From Oxytricha trifallax (Eukaryota; Ciliophora; Spirotrichea; Sporadotrichida; Oxytrichidae), in contig ARYC01017122.1 of NCBI GenBank assembly GCA_000711775.1, forward strand, positions 1 to 64,000: a stretch of DNA of 64,000 nt, read 5' to 3'. Below the pieces are notes generated by a model. That model was not told the origin of the DNA. It searched no databases and was given only the letters and a program-made list of their open reading frames with translations. The position numbers and the translations under genes were made by a program. Shown here in pieces: positions 24,930 to 35,664 of the stretch. Each line of letters begins with the position of its first letter. Position 1 is the stretch's first letter.

Positions 24930-27900
24930 CTAATCTAAACCTAAGCAATTAAACCCCAACAAGTCCAATCCCTTTTAATAAATCCTTGAAAAGTTAAGAT
25001 ACTAAAAAATCTTCATAAAACTCTTAAAAACAATCAGAATTTAGTTTTAATAACAAAATCTAGTAGAAATCACAAAATATTATAGATAAAATTTGCTAAA
25101 AAATACCCAAAAAATAGATTCAATAAAATACCCATAAAAGTCAAGATATATTTTAAAAACAAAAGTAAATCTAAATGAATATTAGAGAAATGGAAATGAT
25201 TTTGGATATTTTTAATTAAATAACTTTTATTTTCAATTTAAACGCATTATATATAAGGTTTAATTTAATTTGATAGTATAAATAATATATAAGAGTAATA
25301 AATGAAGTAAAATACTTGATATTATTTATTTTCTCACATTATATCTTTTTTTTATCAATACTTTCAATAACTAACTTAAACAATCTTAATTTAACTTAAA
25401 CAAACCTCCTCAAATCCATTAATAAATTAACTAATAGAACCCAGCTTAAGCTGCTTTAAACCATTATGATTAATAGTCAGCTGGTAAAAATTAAATCATT
25501 GATTTAGATAATTGGAACTAATTAGGCGACTAGTAAGAGTCTTAATTCCAGCTAATGACTTAAAATTTGAACAACATGGAGATAATCAGTAGCACAAGCA
25601 ATTCTGACCTTAATATATAAAGCTAGAAAAACTTGAGAAATATCAGTTTATAGAACCCCAATTTTTAATAGCAAGTTGACTAATAAAAAGGTTCCATTCA
25701 GGAATTGGAATAAAATTAAGTGGAAGAAGTTTAATAATAAGATTAAGTTTAGATTGACACTTCAACCAATCTTTAAATTGTTCCTTAGAATTGTAAGTAA
25801 AACTATAGGTATATAAATAAATGTACATTTTCATAGAGTAAGAGCATTTGAGTCTGAATTTTGAAACTTTGAGAAAGTTACAGATGAACGATTCTTGATA
25901 TGATGAATTACTTTGAAACATAGAAAATCAAGTTAGACTTTTCACATTAGCTCCTTTAGAAATAGTTGAAGTAAGTTCATTTAGGTTTAAATTGGTGTTT
26001 TTAGTATCGCAACATTCACGAATGTGAAATCATATGCTAAATATGCTTGTATGAAGAAAGTGAAGTAGATGACTCCATTATTTCATGCTCATATTGTTTG
26101 GCAAGCGCTCATTAGTAATGTTATGGGAGAGAGCTGCATCCACATTAGATAAATAAATATGATGAATTTATCTGTGAAAGATGCTATCACTTGTAGACTA
26201 GAAACCTTAATTTTACTAATATTGCTATAAAATAATTAATTTAGTAATAACTGATAATTTTTATATTCAGCTGTTAATTTAATTGCTATCTAGAGCTCAT
26301 TTGAAAGTTTTGAAATTTTTTTAGAGAAATTAATACTAACATTATCTAGGAAATTTGTATAAGAAGATTCTTAATTAAATATAAGATAAAAATTCAAATA
26401 AATGCTGGTCAAACTTCTATTGACTAGTTAAAAATCAAAACTAATCTTATGTTTTTTTTATCAACAAACTCCATCGACCATACTTTCTCTATTCTTTGTT
26501 CATTAAATATAATTTTCAAAAGCATTATCATTTAGGCAATATCAAATGCAAGTTTTGCACTGATTACAGAGGAATAATGAGAAAATTGAAGAACAACGAA
26601 TGGGTTCATTTCACTTGTTTAAACTGGATACCTGAGATCTACCCTTAAGACGAAATCGAGCTTATCAAGATAATTGGCACTCTAAAACCTAAAAGGCTAA
26701 ACTAAAAATGTTACATTTGCAATACTAAAGACGATTCAGTGGCTCTACAATGTGACTATTACAAATGTGTGAGGTGGTTTCACATTCGATGTGCTATTGA
26801 GTTGAAAATTATTAGGCCAGTCGAGGCATTGAAGGGTTAAAACGATCCACTAAATGAATATAACTACGCCATATTCTGTGCTGATCACGAAGTCAAAGCG
26901 GTCTCAGAAATAAAAGAGAAGGGGTTCTATTAAACTGTAAAACGGGAGGATTTTATTTCTAGTGAGAGCTCGATTAAAAAGAAAGAAAGGTATCTTACGA
27001 CATCAATAAGGCAATATTCAAAACCCCAAAACAATGTTAGATTTATGTTATGAGTTATTACACTGTAAGTTATTATTCCCTTTTTATTTTAGAATATGCT
27101 GTGTCATTTATATTAATATATCTATCTAAGTCTGCTTTAAAAAGTAGAATAAAGAAATAATTAAATTAAGTGTTTAAAAAATAAAATTGAAAAGAGTTTT
27201 TTTTGGGGTTTTGTGATTCTGGTGGCACAAAGAATTGTTAAAAAAAGACATCAAGATTGAAGCGAAAAAGATGGAATGATTTGGGAGATTTCGTAGTAAC
27301 GGAAGAGGGAATATTGCTAAGCTAAGGTTCTACTGATGATTAAAATGAGTAAGAATATCAAATCGATTAAGATGACGACGAAGAATATTACTAGGGAAAA
27401 GTAAAAAAGAGATCGGGAAATTAATCTAATAAATATGGGTTTACAAAGGCTTAGAGGACGAAAAGATTTTACTTACAAAAAGGTAAGAGCAAAAAAATGG
27501 AGCGAAGTCGTTCAAGGGATATACCTATTAATAATAGGAAAGGCTAAAAAAGGAAGGAAATAACTCATTTAAATTCATAAGAGTTTTACGGAGATTTACT
27601 TTCAAAGTAAAACTTGCATAAATATGATAGTTTGATGTACCAAAATTAGAGACAAGAACCCTATGTCAACTTGTAACCAATAGATCACTAAAACTAATAT
27701 GTCTCTAGACCCTGTTCTTCGATCCCTGTTAATATGCAACATCTTTCAAGACCTGTTTCTCCAATTCCTAATAACAACAATAATGCTTAATACTTATCAA
27801 GGCCATAATCACCAGTTTTGTATCAAGCTGAAAATAATTATATCTCTAGACCAGGCTCACCAATACCTGTAAGCAATTAACTCTTCCATTTCTATCAACA

Positions 27901-29508
27901 TTATTTAAGTTTATTATGAAATAATTCCCTCAAATTGAAAAATTTTATCACTTATTTTCTTTCTTAATTTATTTGCCATTTATTCACTTAAATTACTATT
28001 TGCTAACTTTTTCCTTTACTAACTTTTTTCTTAATAGAATGCCGCTCTTTAATAAAGCAACTTAATTTAGTAAACTCTCCCTTAAATGCTTAATAACTGT
28101 GAACAGATAACCTAAGAATAAGACAAAATTAGTAAATTTTAGAGTCTTCAACAAATTTTATTTCATATGCAGCAATACGACCATAGTAAAGATCTTCCTG
28201 GTTTTGAACTTTTTAGAACATAGATGGCTTAAATGTCATAGTATTACATAGAACAAATATAGTTGGAAAGATCAAAGGCGATTTAATTAAACTACTTTGG
28301 AGAGAAAAGAAAGCCAAGGAAGAAAGGGGTTTTAGGATAGAATAAAGCTTAATAACAAAATTAACATCAGAATTAAGAGGTAATGGATCCAAATCATATT
28401 GATAATTGGAACGAAAAAATTATATAAAGCTAGAATTAAGTCTAAAATGAAACCTAAAACCAGAAACCAAAGCCAAGGTAGGCTCGGAAAATTGCTATCA
28501 ACTAAATGTAAGATTGCCATTATTTACATTTTATTTAGAAATTAAAATAACTCCTCGAGTAATACTGATGTTTCGGATAACTAAATCCAATATAACAGTC
28601 CATAAAGATCTGACATGATTTAAATTGATTTTACCACTCAGAAATTCTTAATGAATTGTTAAGAGCTTAGAGAAATACTTGGATTACAACAAGATCAAAG
28701 TTTTACTATACAGGAGTTTTCTGAAAAGCTGCAATAATATGCATTATAAGAAGGATTTGCTGCATTTACAGGGGAGATATGTGATTATTATTTGATTCGT
28801 TAGGATCCAAAAATGGTTGAAATATTCTAAAAATACTCATCTGATTAATCAATTCCCAAGTTCGTAAAGGTTGGAGAGGAATACCATACTTTTAAAATAT
28901 TTCTAATGGAATGCTCGAGTATGGAAGGCGGGATTTCAAATCAGGAAGATGAAAGTATTTTCTTGTAAGAAGATGATGAAGAAGAAAATATGGACAATTA
29001 TTTAGAAGTGGATAATGATATTTTGATGAATAAAGGCTCAGCGTTAAAGTTAGAATTTGACGGAATAAATTTCAATACAGCTATCAAAAATACCCTAGAG
29101 AATATAGTTAAGAACTCTCAGAGCACTTCTGTTTAACAAATGTAACAATTCTCAAAATTGAGATAGCATGTCAATCAAATTCTTGAAAAGCGGTAAGAAT
29201 AGATAGGGCTGAGTTAGAATCAAAATTTCAGTAAAAATTCAAGCTAATTCACTCAAATTGGTCGAGGCCTATATCAAAGCACGAACATTTAAGATAAATA
29301 GTTAGAAGCAGACAATTGTGCATATTAATAGTAAGAATAAAATCTATAGTAATAACAAAGAGGAATACCATTTGGTCAAATTCACTATACTAAATCCTCC
29401 AAATTATGTAATGATTATTTAAATGGCTTAGGTCAATTAGAAAACTCTTTAATAATGGACGAATATGAAGATTAAGATACATAAGGCTATTTTAGTAGAA
29501 ATATTTGA
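24930..29508 (+). CDS. PZP-module (PHD-zinc knuckle-PHD) chromatin protein, JADE/BRPF/AF10-like
   Basis: PZP modules bind histone H3 tails and DNA in BRPF/JADE/AF10-type chromatin proteins; action in the nucleus is inferred. The first finger (about 26025-26210) has Cys4-His-Cys3 ligands: CQIC, CSYC, the H and C of AHQQCYG, and FICERC. After an IES the extended part follows: CKFC, then WVHFTCLNW (zinc knuckle), then CYIC, CDYYKC, WFHIRCA and FCADH (second finger). N-terminal blocks (24930-25200, 25395-25830) are Lys/Gln/Ser-rich. After the module come an acidic/basic region and four degenerate SRP-SPIP repeats (27700-27870), then a long Q-rich C-terminus ending at TGA 29506-29508. The start ATG is not identified; the first MDS probably lies slightly upstream. 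A telomere-repeat inverted pair at 27019-27215 marks another interruption. The closest family member cannot be chosen without a search. Confidence 0.8.
26223..26542 (+). other. IES between PHD1 and the zinc knuckle, pointer AATAT
   Basis: AATAT at 26218-26222 and 26538-26542 is in the same phase. Excising 320 bp joins NFTNI to KCKFC, giving the normal spacing from the first PHD finger to the zinc knuckle. Confidence 0.8.
27019..27215. mobile_element. Candidate small element with inverted telomere-like ends (C4A4 ... G4T4)
   Basis: CAAAACCCCAAAA at 27019-27031 is mirrored by TTTTGGGGTTTTG at 27201-27213. These are hypotrich telomeric repeat units in the orientation found at the two ends of telomere-bearing (TBE) transposons. 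Between them is AT-rich sequence with stops in the coding frame of the PZP gene. No transposase is present, so at most this is a deleted, MITE-like derivative. A classical ANT duplication was not seen. Confidence 0.4.
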
Positions 29509-29659
29509 GAACAAATTTTTTATATAAATAATTAATTGATAACTTTATTTAAATTTATCTTTAATAAGCTTATTAGCGAACTTTAAACTTAGCATAACTT
29601 TAGAAAAAGTAAGAACATAATTGAATTATAATAAATTTTGCGATAAATTATAAAGAAAG

Positions 29660-30563
29660 ATGCAAGATAATGGAAGAATTATGAAGGAGTTGAAAGAGCT
29701 CCAAGAGGCCACTAGGAATGTAGGTTCACAAACTATAAATACTTTAAACTCACTTATTAAGTATTATTTTGTAGACAACTAGTCCCACAGTACAAGCTCA
29801 ACTCGTCGGCGACAATTTGAGACACTGGCATGGAACTATTTTTGGACCAGTAAGAATATTCTCGATAACATTATCTTTACTAAAATTAGCTGCTCTTAGT
29901 GTTTTTTGCTTTGCGCTTCACTTTATAACTCAATTTATATAACTCTTTTCTTTTAGAAAGATACATGCTATGAAGGTGGAATTTTCTAAATTGATATCGA
30001 AATTCCCTCTGAATACCCCTTCAAGCCACCCAAGGTAAGATAATTTATAGACACATTGAGATGTTAACTTCTGATTATAGATGAGATTTATCACAAAAAT
30101 CTGGCATCCAAACATCAGCTCTTAGACTGGCGCAATCTGTTTGGACATCTTGAAGAATGAATGGACCCCAGCTCTTACTATAAGAACTGCCCTCATTTCA
30201 TTGTAAGCTTTACTGTGTGCACCAGAACCAGGTAAGTTACTTATAACCATTTTCTTAAGTCCTCTCGATCATTTGACTTTTGGGCAGTTTGTATATGAAA
30301 TCAATCTAAGATTTTGATCCTAATCCTTACCTATTCTAGACGATCCTCAAGACGCAGAGGTTGCCAGACAATATAAAAGCGACAAGAAGTTGTACGAATA
30401 CACTGCAAAGTAGTGGACAGAGAACTTCGCCAAAGAGCAAACTGTAGATGATAAAGTGAGAAAACTTATGGAGATGGGTTTCCCAGAGGATATGTGCAGA
30501 GATGCCCTATAGAGATACGATATGGATGAAAACCTCGCATTAAACTATCTTCTCGGTGGTTGA
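29660..30563 (+). CDS. UBE2K: Ubiquitin-conjugating enzyme E2 with UBA domain (UBE2K/Ubc1 type)
   Basis: E2 enzymes carry ubiquitin as a thioester on a catalytic Cys and pass it to substrates with an E3. Joining five exons at GT-AG introns (29720-29774, 29850-29956, 30035-30080, 30232-30339) gives about 195 residues; human UBE2K has 200. The UBC core contains PSEYPFKPPKMRFITKIWHP, then the active-site segment TGAICLDIL with Cys at about residue 91, then the ALCAPEP/DDPQDAEVA region typical of UBE2K. A C-terminal UBA domain follows (VRKLMEMGFPEDMCRDAL to the end), as in UBE2K, which favours K48 chains. ATG 29660 is used because it gives a normal-length N-terminal helix. No IES interrupts it. 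It lies about 150 bp after the PZP gene on the same strand, with no functional link implied. Confidence 0.93.
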
Positions 30564-30991
30564 TCAGCAAGCAAGCATCTATAGTGAATAAGAGGAAAGT
30601 ATAGTTAGGATCATGAGATTTGTAAATATAAATTAATTTTTAAATCAAGAATTGTTAAAAAGGGAGGGGGTTCAGGGGTTTCTTAAATTATAATTAACTA
30701 AATATTGTTGGGCAAAATTTATGGCAATAGTATATCCGTAGAAAGAAGAGGATTGTAGTAAATAGAGTAAAGTATCGCAGTTTTAAACTGTCACTCTCTC
30801 TAATTATTAAATTTTGCTCAATAATTATTTTGTAAATTCATAAAATCTAAATTTCTCTTTTTTTAATTATTAATATACTATTTTAAAATTTAAAGTCATC
30901 TGAAATCCTACAAGTTTGATTAATTAATTTATTAAACTTTATTATAATTTATTAAACTTAGTTTTTTTATTTTTCAGACCTTATATAAAAA
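30564..30991. other. Intergenic region without a recognised feature
   Basis: About 430 bp containing G-rich patches near 30600-30690 and otherwise A/T. No coding block or RNA is seen. Confidence 0.45.
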
Positions 30992-33084
30992 ATGTCCAGT
31001 CCTGTTGTAAGTGGATCATTGACTTTTAATATCAATCAAAATGAATTTAAATATTTCTATGAACCTTCATCTTGAATCTTATTAACAAATGTAAAATAGA
31101 TTGATCCCTTTAAGTTCAAAACCTATGGAGTTAAAAGACCACTAGATGAGAAAGAAGAAAAAATACAGAAATTGCTTGAGGATAACAAGCGTTACTATCC
31201 CACTGCTAAAAATGGTAAGTATACAAATTTGAGGATTGTAAAGTTAGAACATTATCAACTTTTATTAATTTACATCTTAATTCTCTCTCATACTTGTGAT
31301 ATACCAAAGCGTTTCATTTTGGTGAGGAGTTACGAAAAGTATTAGGCTTGAACCTTTTTGTTTAACTTTTTTACATCATTATTGAATATCTCTATTGATT
31401 ATTTTACTCTAATTAATATCGGTTAATAACTCTATGGAATTTTTATAGGTCAGGTAGATGAATGGGCGGCAGTTATAAAACATTAGGCTGAATAGCATAA
31501 TCTTAATAAGCAATTTACTTAATAAATGGATAAAATGCATAAGAATGCTTACAAGTAAGTCTAATTATCGGATAAAAAATTGAGTTCTGTATTGTAAAAA
31601 CCATTTTAAGATTTCCTTTTGACTAATTACGTTAATTATCAGAGAAGTGTTAGAAAAAGAATTTGACAGAAAGAAACAAGAGCAAGATCTCCAACTATAA
31701 CTTAAGCACAGAGAGCTTGATATCTAAAAAGAGTACAAAAGGCAATAGGAAGAAAAGCTTAACTTTCTAAGAAATCAAGAATAGCTCACTAAAATGAGTG
31801 TCACCAATCTAAACAAGAGGCAAATGAGCGAAATACAAGCTAGAAATCAATAGGCTAGAGACATCGATAGAGAAGTGGGTTAGAAAATGGCAGAAGAGGC
31901 AATGAGAGAACAAAGATAGTACGAGGACCTCATGAAACTGAAAAAGGATACTTTTACTCGGCAGTTTCAAGATGATTTAGCTGAAAAGTAAAGAATGAAG
32001 CAGCTCGAATCATAATAGAAGGATTACGAGAAAGATGAGGTTAGAAGGATGCATGATTACAACTCATAGAAGTAAATGTAAAATTAGGTTGAGTTTAGAG
32101 AAAGACTTAATAAATTTAACGAGGTAGAAAAAATGAAGTAAGCTGTTTATTAGAGATCTGTTGACATGTCCCCATAGAAGAAAAGTTATCAACTTTCAAA
32201 CGATAACAATCAGGATGTAAACAGTTTCTTAAAACAGATTTAAGATATGGATGTGAAGGGTTAAGATCTTAATACAATATAGAATTAATATTTACAATTT
32301 ATATCTTAGAAAGAATTATCATCAAAACACAAATGATATGCTGAAAAACTAAATGATATAGAAAGAGTAATAGAGAAGCCTAGAAAGATAAAATTAATAG
32401 GTTGAGTAACAGGTATAGAAAGAGTACTCACTCAACCTTAACTAAAGTAACGTTGATAAATTCCATGAGAGAAAGAGGTAGTAGCAGTAATACAGAGAGC
32501 TACTTAATAGCTAGATTAAAGTTCAAAACTAAATGTTCGCGGGTTATGGTAACATGACAAACGTCGAAAAGAAATTGAACAGAGCCGATTTATTAGCTTA
32601 CAAATCTTACGATAACAAGCAATACAGCTTGATTCCAGGAATCTAAAACACCACTCTCTAAAAGAAAGTTAATGGATATTTAGCAACAAACACTCTTTTG
32701 GGTGATTCTCCGATGAAGAACGTATATGGAAACGTTAATCAGACAATTGACAGCAGTTACTAAAATTTCCCCTCAATAAATGTTAACTAGAGTATGGCGA
32801 TCGACAAGAGTTCCCCACTTTAAGAGATTTCCCCAGCGGGTATGAGGTACAATAATCATTCTAGAAACAGAAGCTTGAGAAACAGCAGCGTTGGAAACTT
32901 TAGACCAGAGGGAAACCTTCCAGGAGGAGTAAATATGAACGCGAGTATTGGTGGAGGAATAAATGTGAATGCTAGCTTAGGAGGTGTAATGAGTGCAAAT
33001 ACAAGCATTGCCAATTTCGACAGACAAATGAATAAAGAAAGAGCAACCGCTCTTAAATACGCTGCCACAAACATTTTAGTTTGA
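30992..33084 (+). CDS. Long coiled-coil protein of unknown function
   Basis: ATG 30992 (MSSPV) is followed by GT-AG introns at about 31007-31098, 31215-31449 and 31556-31639. The blocks then read FKFKTYGVKRPLDEKEEKIQ, VLEKEFDRKKQEQDLQLQLK and further Glu/Lys/Gln/Arg heptad-like sequence for about 230 residues. After a 31-bp IES a second part (FHERKRQQQQYRELLNSQIK) leads into a Ser/Asn/Gly-rich tail with repeated MNASIGG/VNASLGG units, ending at TGA 33082-33084. The proteins most like this in composition are structural coiled coils of the ciliate cortex, but I cannot assign a family. Introns and IES are both clear, so the exon structure is well supported. Confidence 0.8.
32288..32318 (+). other. 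31-bp IES, pointer AGAATTA
   Basis: AGAATTA at 32281-32287 and 32312-32318 is in the same phase. Excising 31 bp corrects a frame shift and joins QDLNTIQN to YHQNTNDMLKNQ in the coiled-coil gene. Confidence 0.85.
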
Positions 33085-33206
33085 TTTAAATTTACACTAA
33101 AACATAATTTGATTGATAATTTGCATAAATATGAAGTTAATGATAAATCAATATATAAAACTTAACTTTAACTAATTATAGAATTTTAAATACCCATAAT
33201 TTCAAG

Positions 33207-35334
33207 ATGTCTATAGATTAAAAGATATAGTCTAAACATTTTTCGAATAATTTCTTGATAGAAAGGAATCTAAATATTAGGCCAACTAAAATTAATCATA
33301 TAAGAGTTAGAAGTGCAATAAATATGATATCCTAGAAAAATTCTGAATTAAATATTCAATAAAGTAAAAATGAGAGTCATCATAGAAACAATTTTACTTT
33401 AAATGATGATAAATAAAAACTAAATGAGAAAAGTTATACAATCCAAACTTAGACAGAGCAATCGAAATAATTACCTTAATTTAACGAGTAAAATTAAGAA
33501 TCATTCTAAAACATTAAAACTAGACTTCAAAGTTCTTAATCATCAAAGTAATACCTTACTTAAAGTGAAATAGATAAGTAGAGAGCAAAATAAATGAAAG
33601 CTAAGAGAGTTAAATTAAGAAAAGAAATGCGAAATTTAAATGTAGATATCACAAAAAAGCAAACGTTAATGAATTCTACAACTTCTCAGAGTAAATCTTA
33701 TATTAAGCTTTTCAAACCGTAATCAACTGATTTTTTCAATATTGGAATCAAAGAATCTTAAACGAAAGGAATTCTCGAAGCTCTAAGCTTTATTAAGAAA
33801 AAAACTGAGAAAAAATTAAAAGGTAATATAAAAATAGATCAAAGAGTTCAGGGACTTTTAGGCAACTAAGAAAGCAATCATTCTAATTTTTAAGAACCTA
33901 AAGCAAATTAGCCATAGTAAACACAAACTTAAGAGATGCTTATAGAAGCAAATAAATTGAGAAGACTCATGAGGAATTCCAATTCTCAACATGGATTCAA
34001 TTACTCGCGTCACTCATTTTATTAATATAAATCTGAGTCTCCCTAAATTATACCAATTGTAAAGAAAATCATGCCAGTAAGCTTCGATAAGAAGCCTTTA
34101 TAAAGTTTAACTCAAATTTAGTAAAATAAAAATGAAAATTTTTTCATGACTATGGATTAAACTCTTAACTAGACAAGAAAAGATTTCCACAGATCTTAGT
34201 AACTATTTTAGACATAGCATTTAAAAGAAAATTAAACATTGATTTAGGCACAGTAGTTATCTCGAGCTTAGATCAATTTAGCTTTAGTGTAATAATCAGA
34301 ATAGAACACCCTCTCTAATCTGAATCAAAGCAGGCAGACCCCAGATCGACACTATTTAGATTTCAGATATCAAATTAATCCCTCTATTATTAATCAAAAT
34401 CAATATGATATGTCAAAAAGAGATGAGGCAGTTTCAACTCTAGACTATAACCCATTAACTAATAGAATAGATAAGAATTTTGGGGGGGTACCTGTCTCAC
34501 ACCCCCCACTATTATTATAGTAAAAATAAAAACAGAAATTATTTTACTAGCCAAATTTGGGTCGAAAATCATGAATTTAATGATTACAAATTTTTTTGGT
34601 AACACTTTGAGGTATTATGACATAGAAAGATTTATCAATTTATCATAAAATTAAAAATATAAATAGTAAATTTATGATGATATTTTGGTGATTTTTTCCT
34701 TCAACAACTTTCACTTCTGTAATGAAACTTGGAGTCTATTTAAAATTGAATTAAGATTAATAAAATGAATAATCAATTATTTTATGAATAATATTGTTTT
34801 GTCACTCCAAATATAAGAATAAGTTTTCTCCAAGTTACAGTACAAATGAAATTATAAGTTAAGAAGTGGAGGAAAAAATCACCAAAATATCATCATAAAT
34901 TTATTATTTATATTTTTAATTTTATGATAAATTGATAAATCTTTCTTGGTCATAATACCTCAAATTGTTACCTAAAAAAATTTTTAATTATTAAATTCGT
35001 GATTTTCGACCCAAATTTGGTTAGTAAAATAGTTTCTGTTTTTATTTTTACTATAATAATAGTGGGGGTGTGAGACAGGTACCCCCCGAATTTTGAAAAT
35101 ATAGAAGATTTATATAACTTAAAATGGGAAGATAAGTAAATTTTCAAGAAAACAAAAGTAGTTGGATCGACCAGCAATATTTATCAGAAACCTCCAAAAG
35201 CCAGGCTTTAATTTACAGCCATAAAGTAAACAAATATTATGGTTGATAAACTTAGCCCTACTCGCTTGCCTGAGGATAATCTTAATATGATTACTAATCG
35301 ATTGAGAGAAAATACTTAAGATAAAAGTTAATGA
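33207..35334 (+). CDS. Q/S/N-rich protein of unknown function, disrupted by a 605-bp palindromic element
   Basis: ATG 33207 (MSIDQKIQSKHFSNN...) opens one uninterrupted frame for about 1.27 kb, to ...PLTNRIDKNF. There a palindromic element with 8-bp duplications interrupts it. Coding resumes exactly in frame (ENIEDLYNLKWEDKQIF...) to TGA 35332-35334. The protein is basic and Q-rich, with helices (RAKQMKAKRVKLRKEMRNLN) and a conserved-looking C-terminus (PTRLPEDNLNMITNRLRE). No domain is recognised. Precise removal of the element plus one duplication is required for the full protein. Confidence 0.75.
34483..35095. mobile_element. Palindromic element A, G6/C6 ends, 8-bp duplication GAATTTTG, acting as an IES
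   Basis: The element proper spans 34483-35087 (605 bp). It starts GGGGGGTACCTGTCTCACAC and ends with the inverse. Its arms of about 215 bp (34483-34698, 34872-35087) are roughly 95% identical inverted copies around a weakly palindromic centre. GAATTTTG flanks it at 34475-34482 and 35088-35095. Removing the element and one flank restores the reading frame exactly. There is no transposase frame; short open frames in the arms are palindrome artefacts. An 8-bp duplication is known for hAT, P and Merlin-type DNA transposons. The G-tract start fits none of these specifically, though Merlin ends begin GG. Confidence 0.9.
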
Positions 35335-35664
35335 TAACGCTTTTGTTATTATCTGCTTATAACATATTACACTTATTGGGGTATATAGGCCTTTTATGTC
35401 CTTTTTTTGGGGTTTGTAGGTAAAATTCTGCCTAATTATCTATGGCATAAGAGAATATCCTTTGAAGGTATATATGGAAAAGTACAGCAAGATGTTAATT
35501 TTTTGTATTAAGTTTATAGTATTAGTCGAAAGTGATGCTTGTTACCAATATACAAAATAACGATTGAAGATTAACAATGAATATATATATTTCTCAAATT
35601 ACGTGAGATGGAGTGACTTTGCCAAAGTTTATAGATTTAATTATTGAAAGCGAATTATTAAGTA
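35335..35664. other. Intergenic region without a recognised feature
   Basis: About 330 bp, moderately AT-rich, with no sustained frame. It contains gggttgt-like and tttttggggtttg patches (about 35403-35418) but no full telomeric repeat pair. Confidence 0.4.

Noticed and set aside
32856-33074. Minus-strand frame opposite the coiled-coil gene
   Set aside because: It lies exactly over the strongly coding plus-strand exon and has no features of its own.
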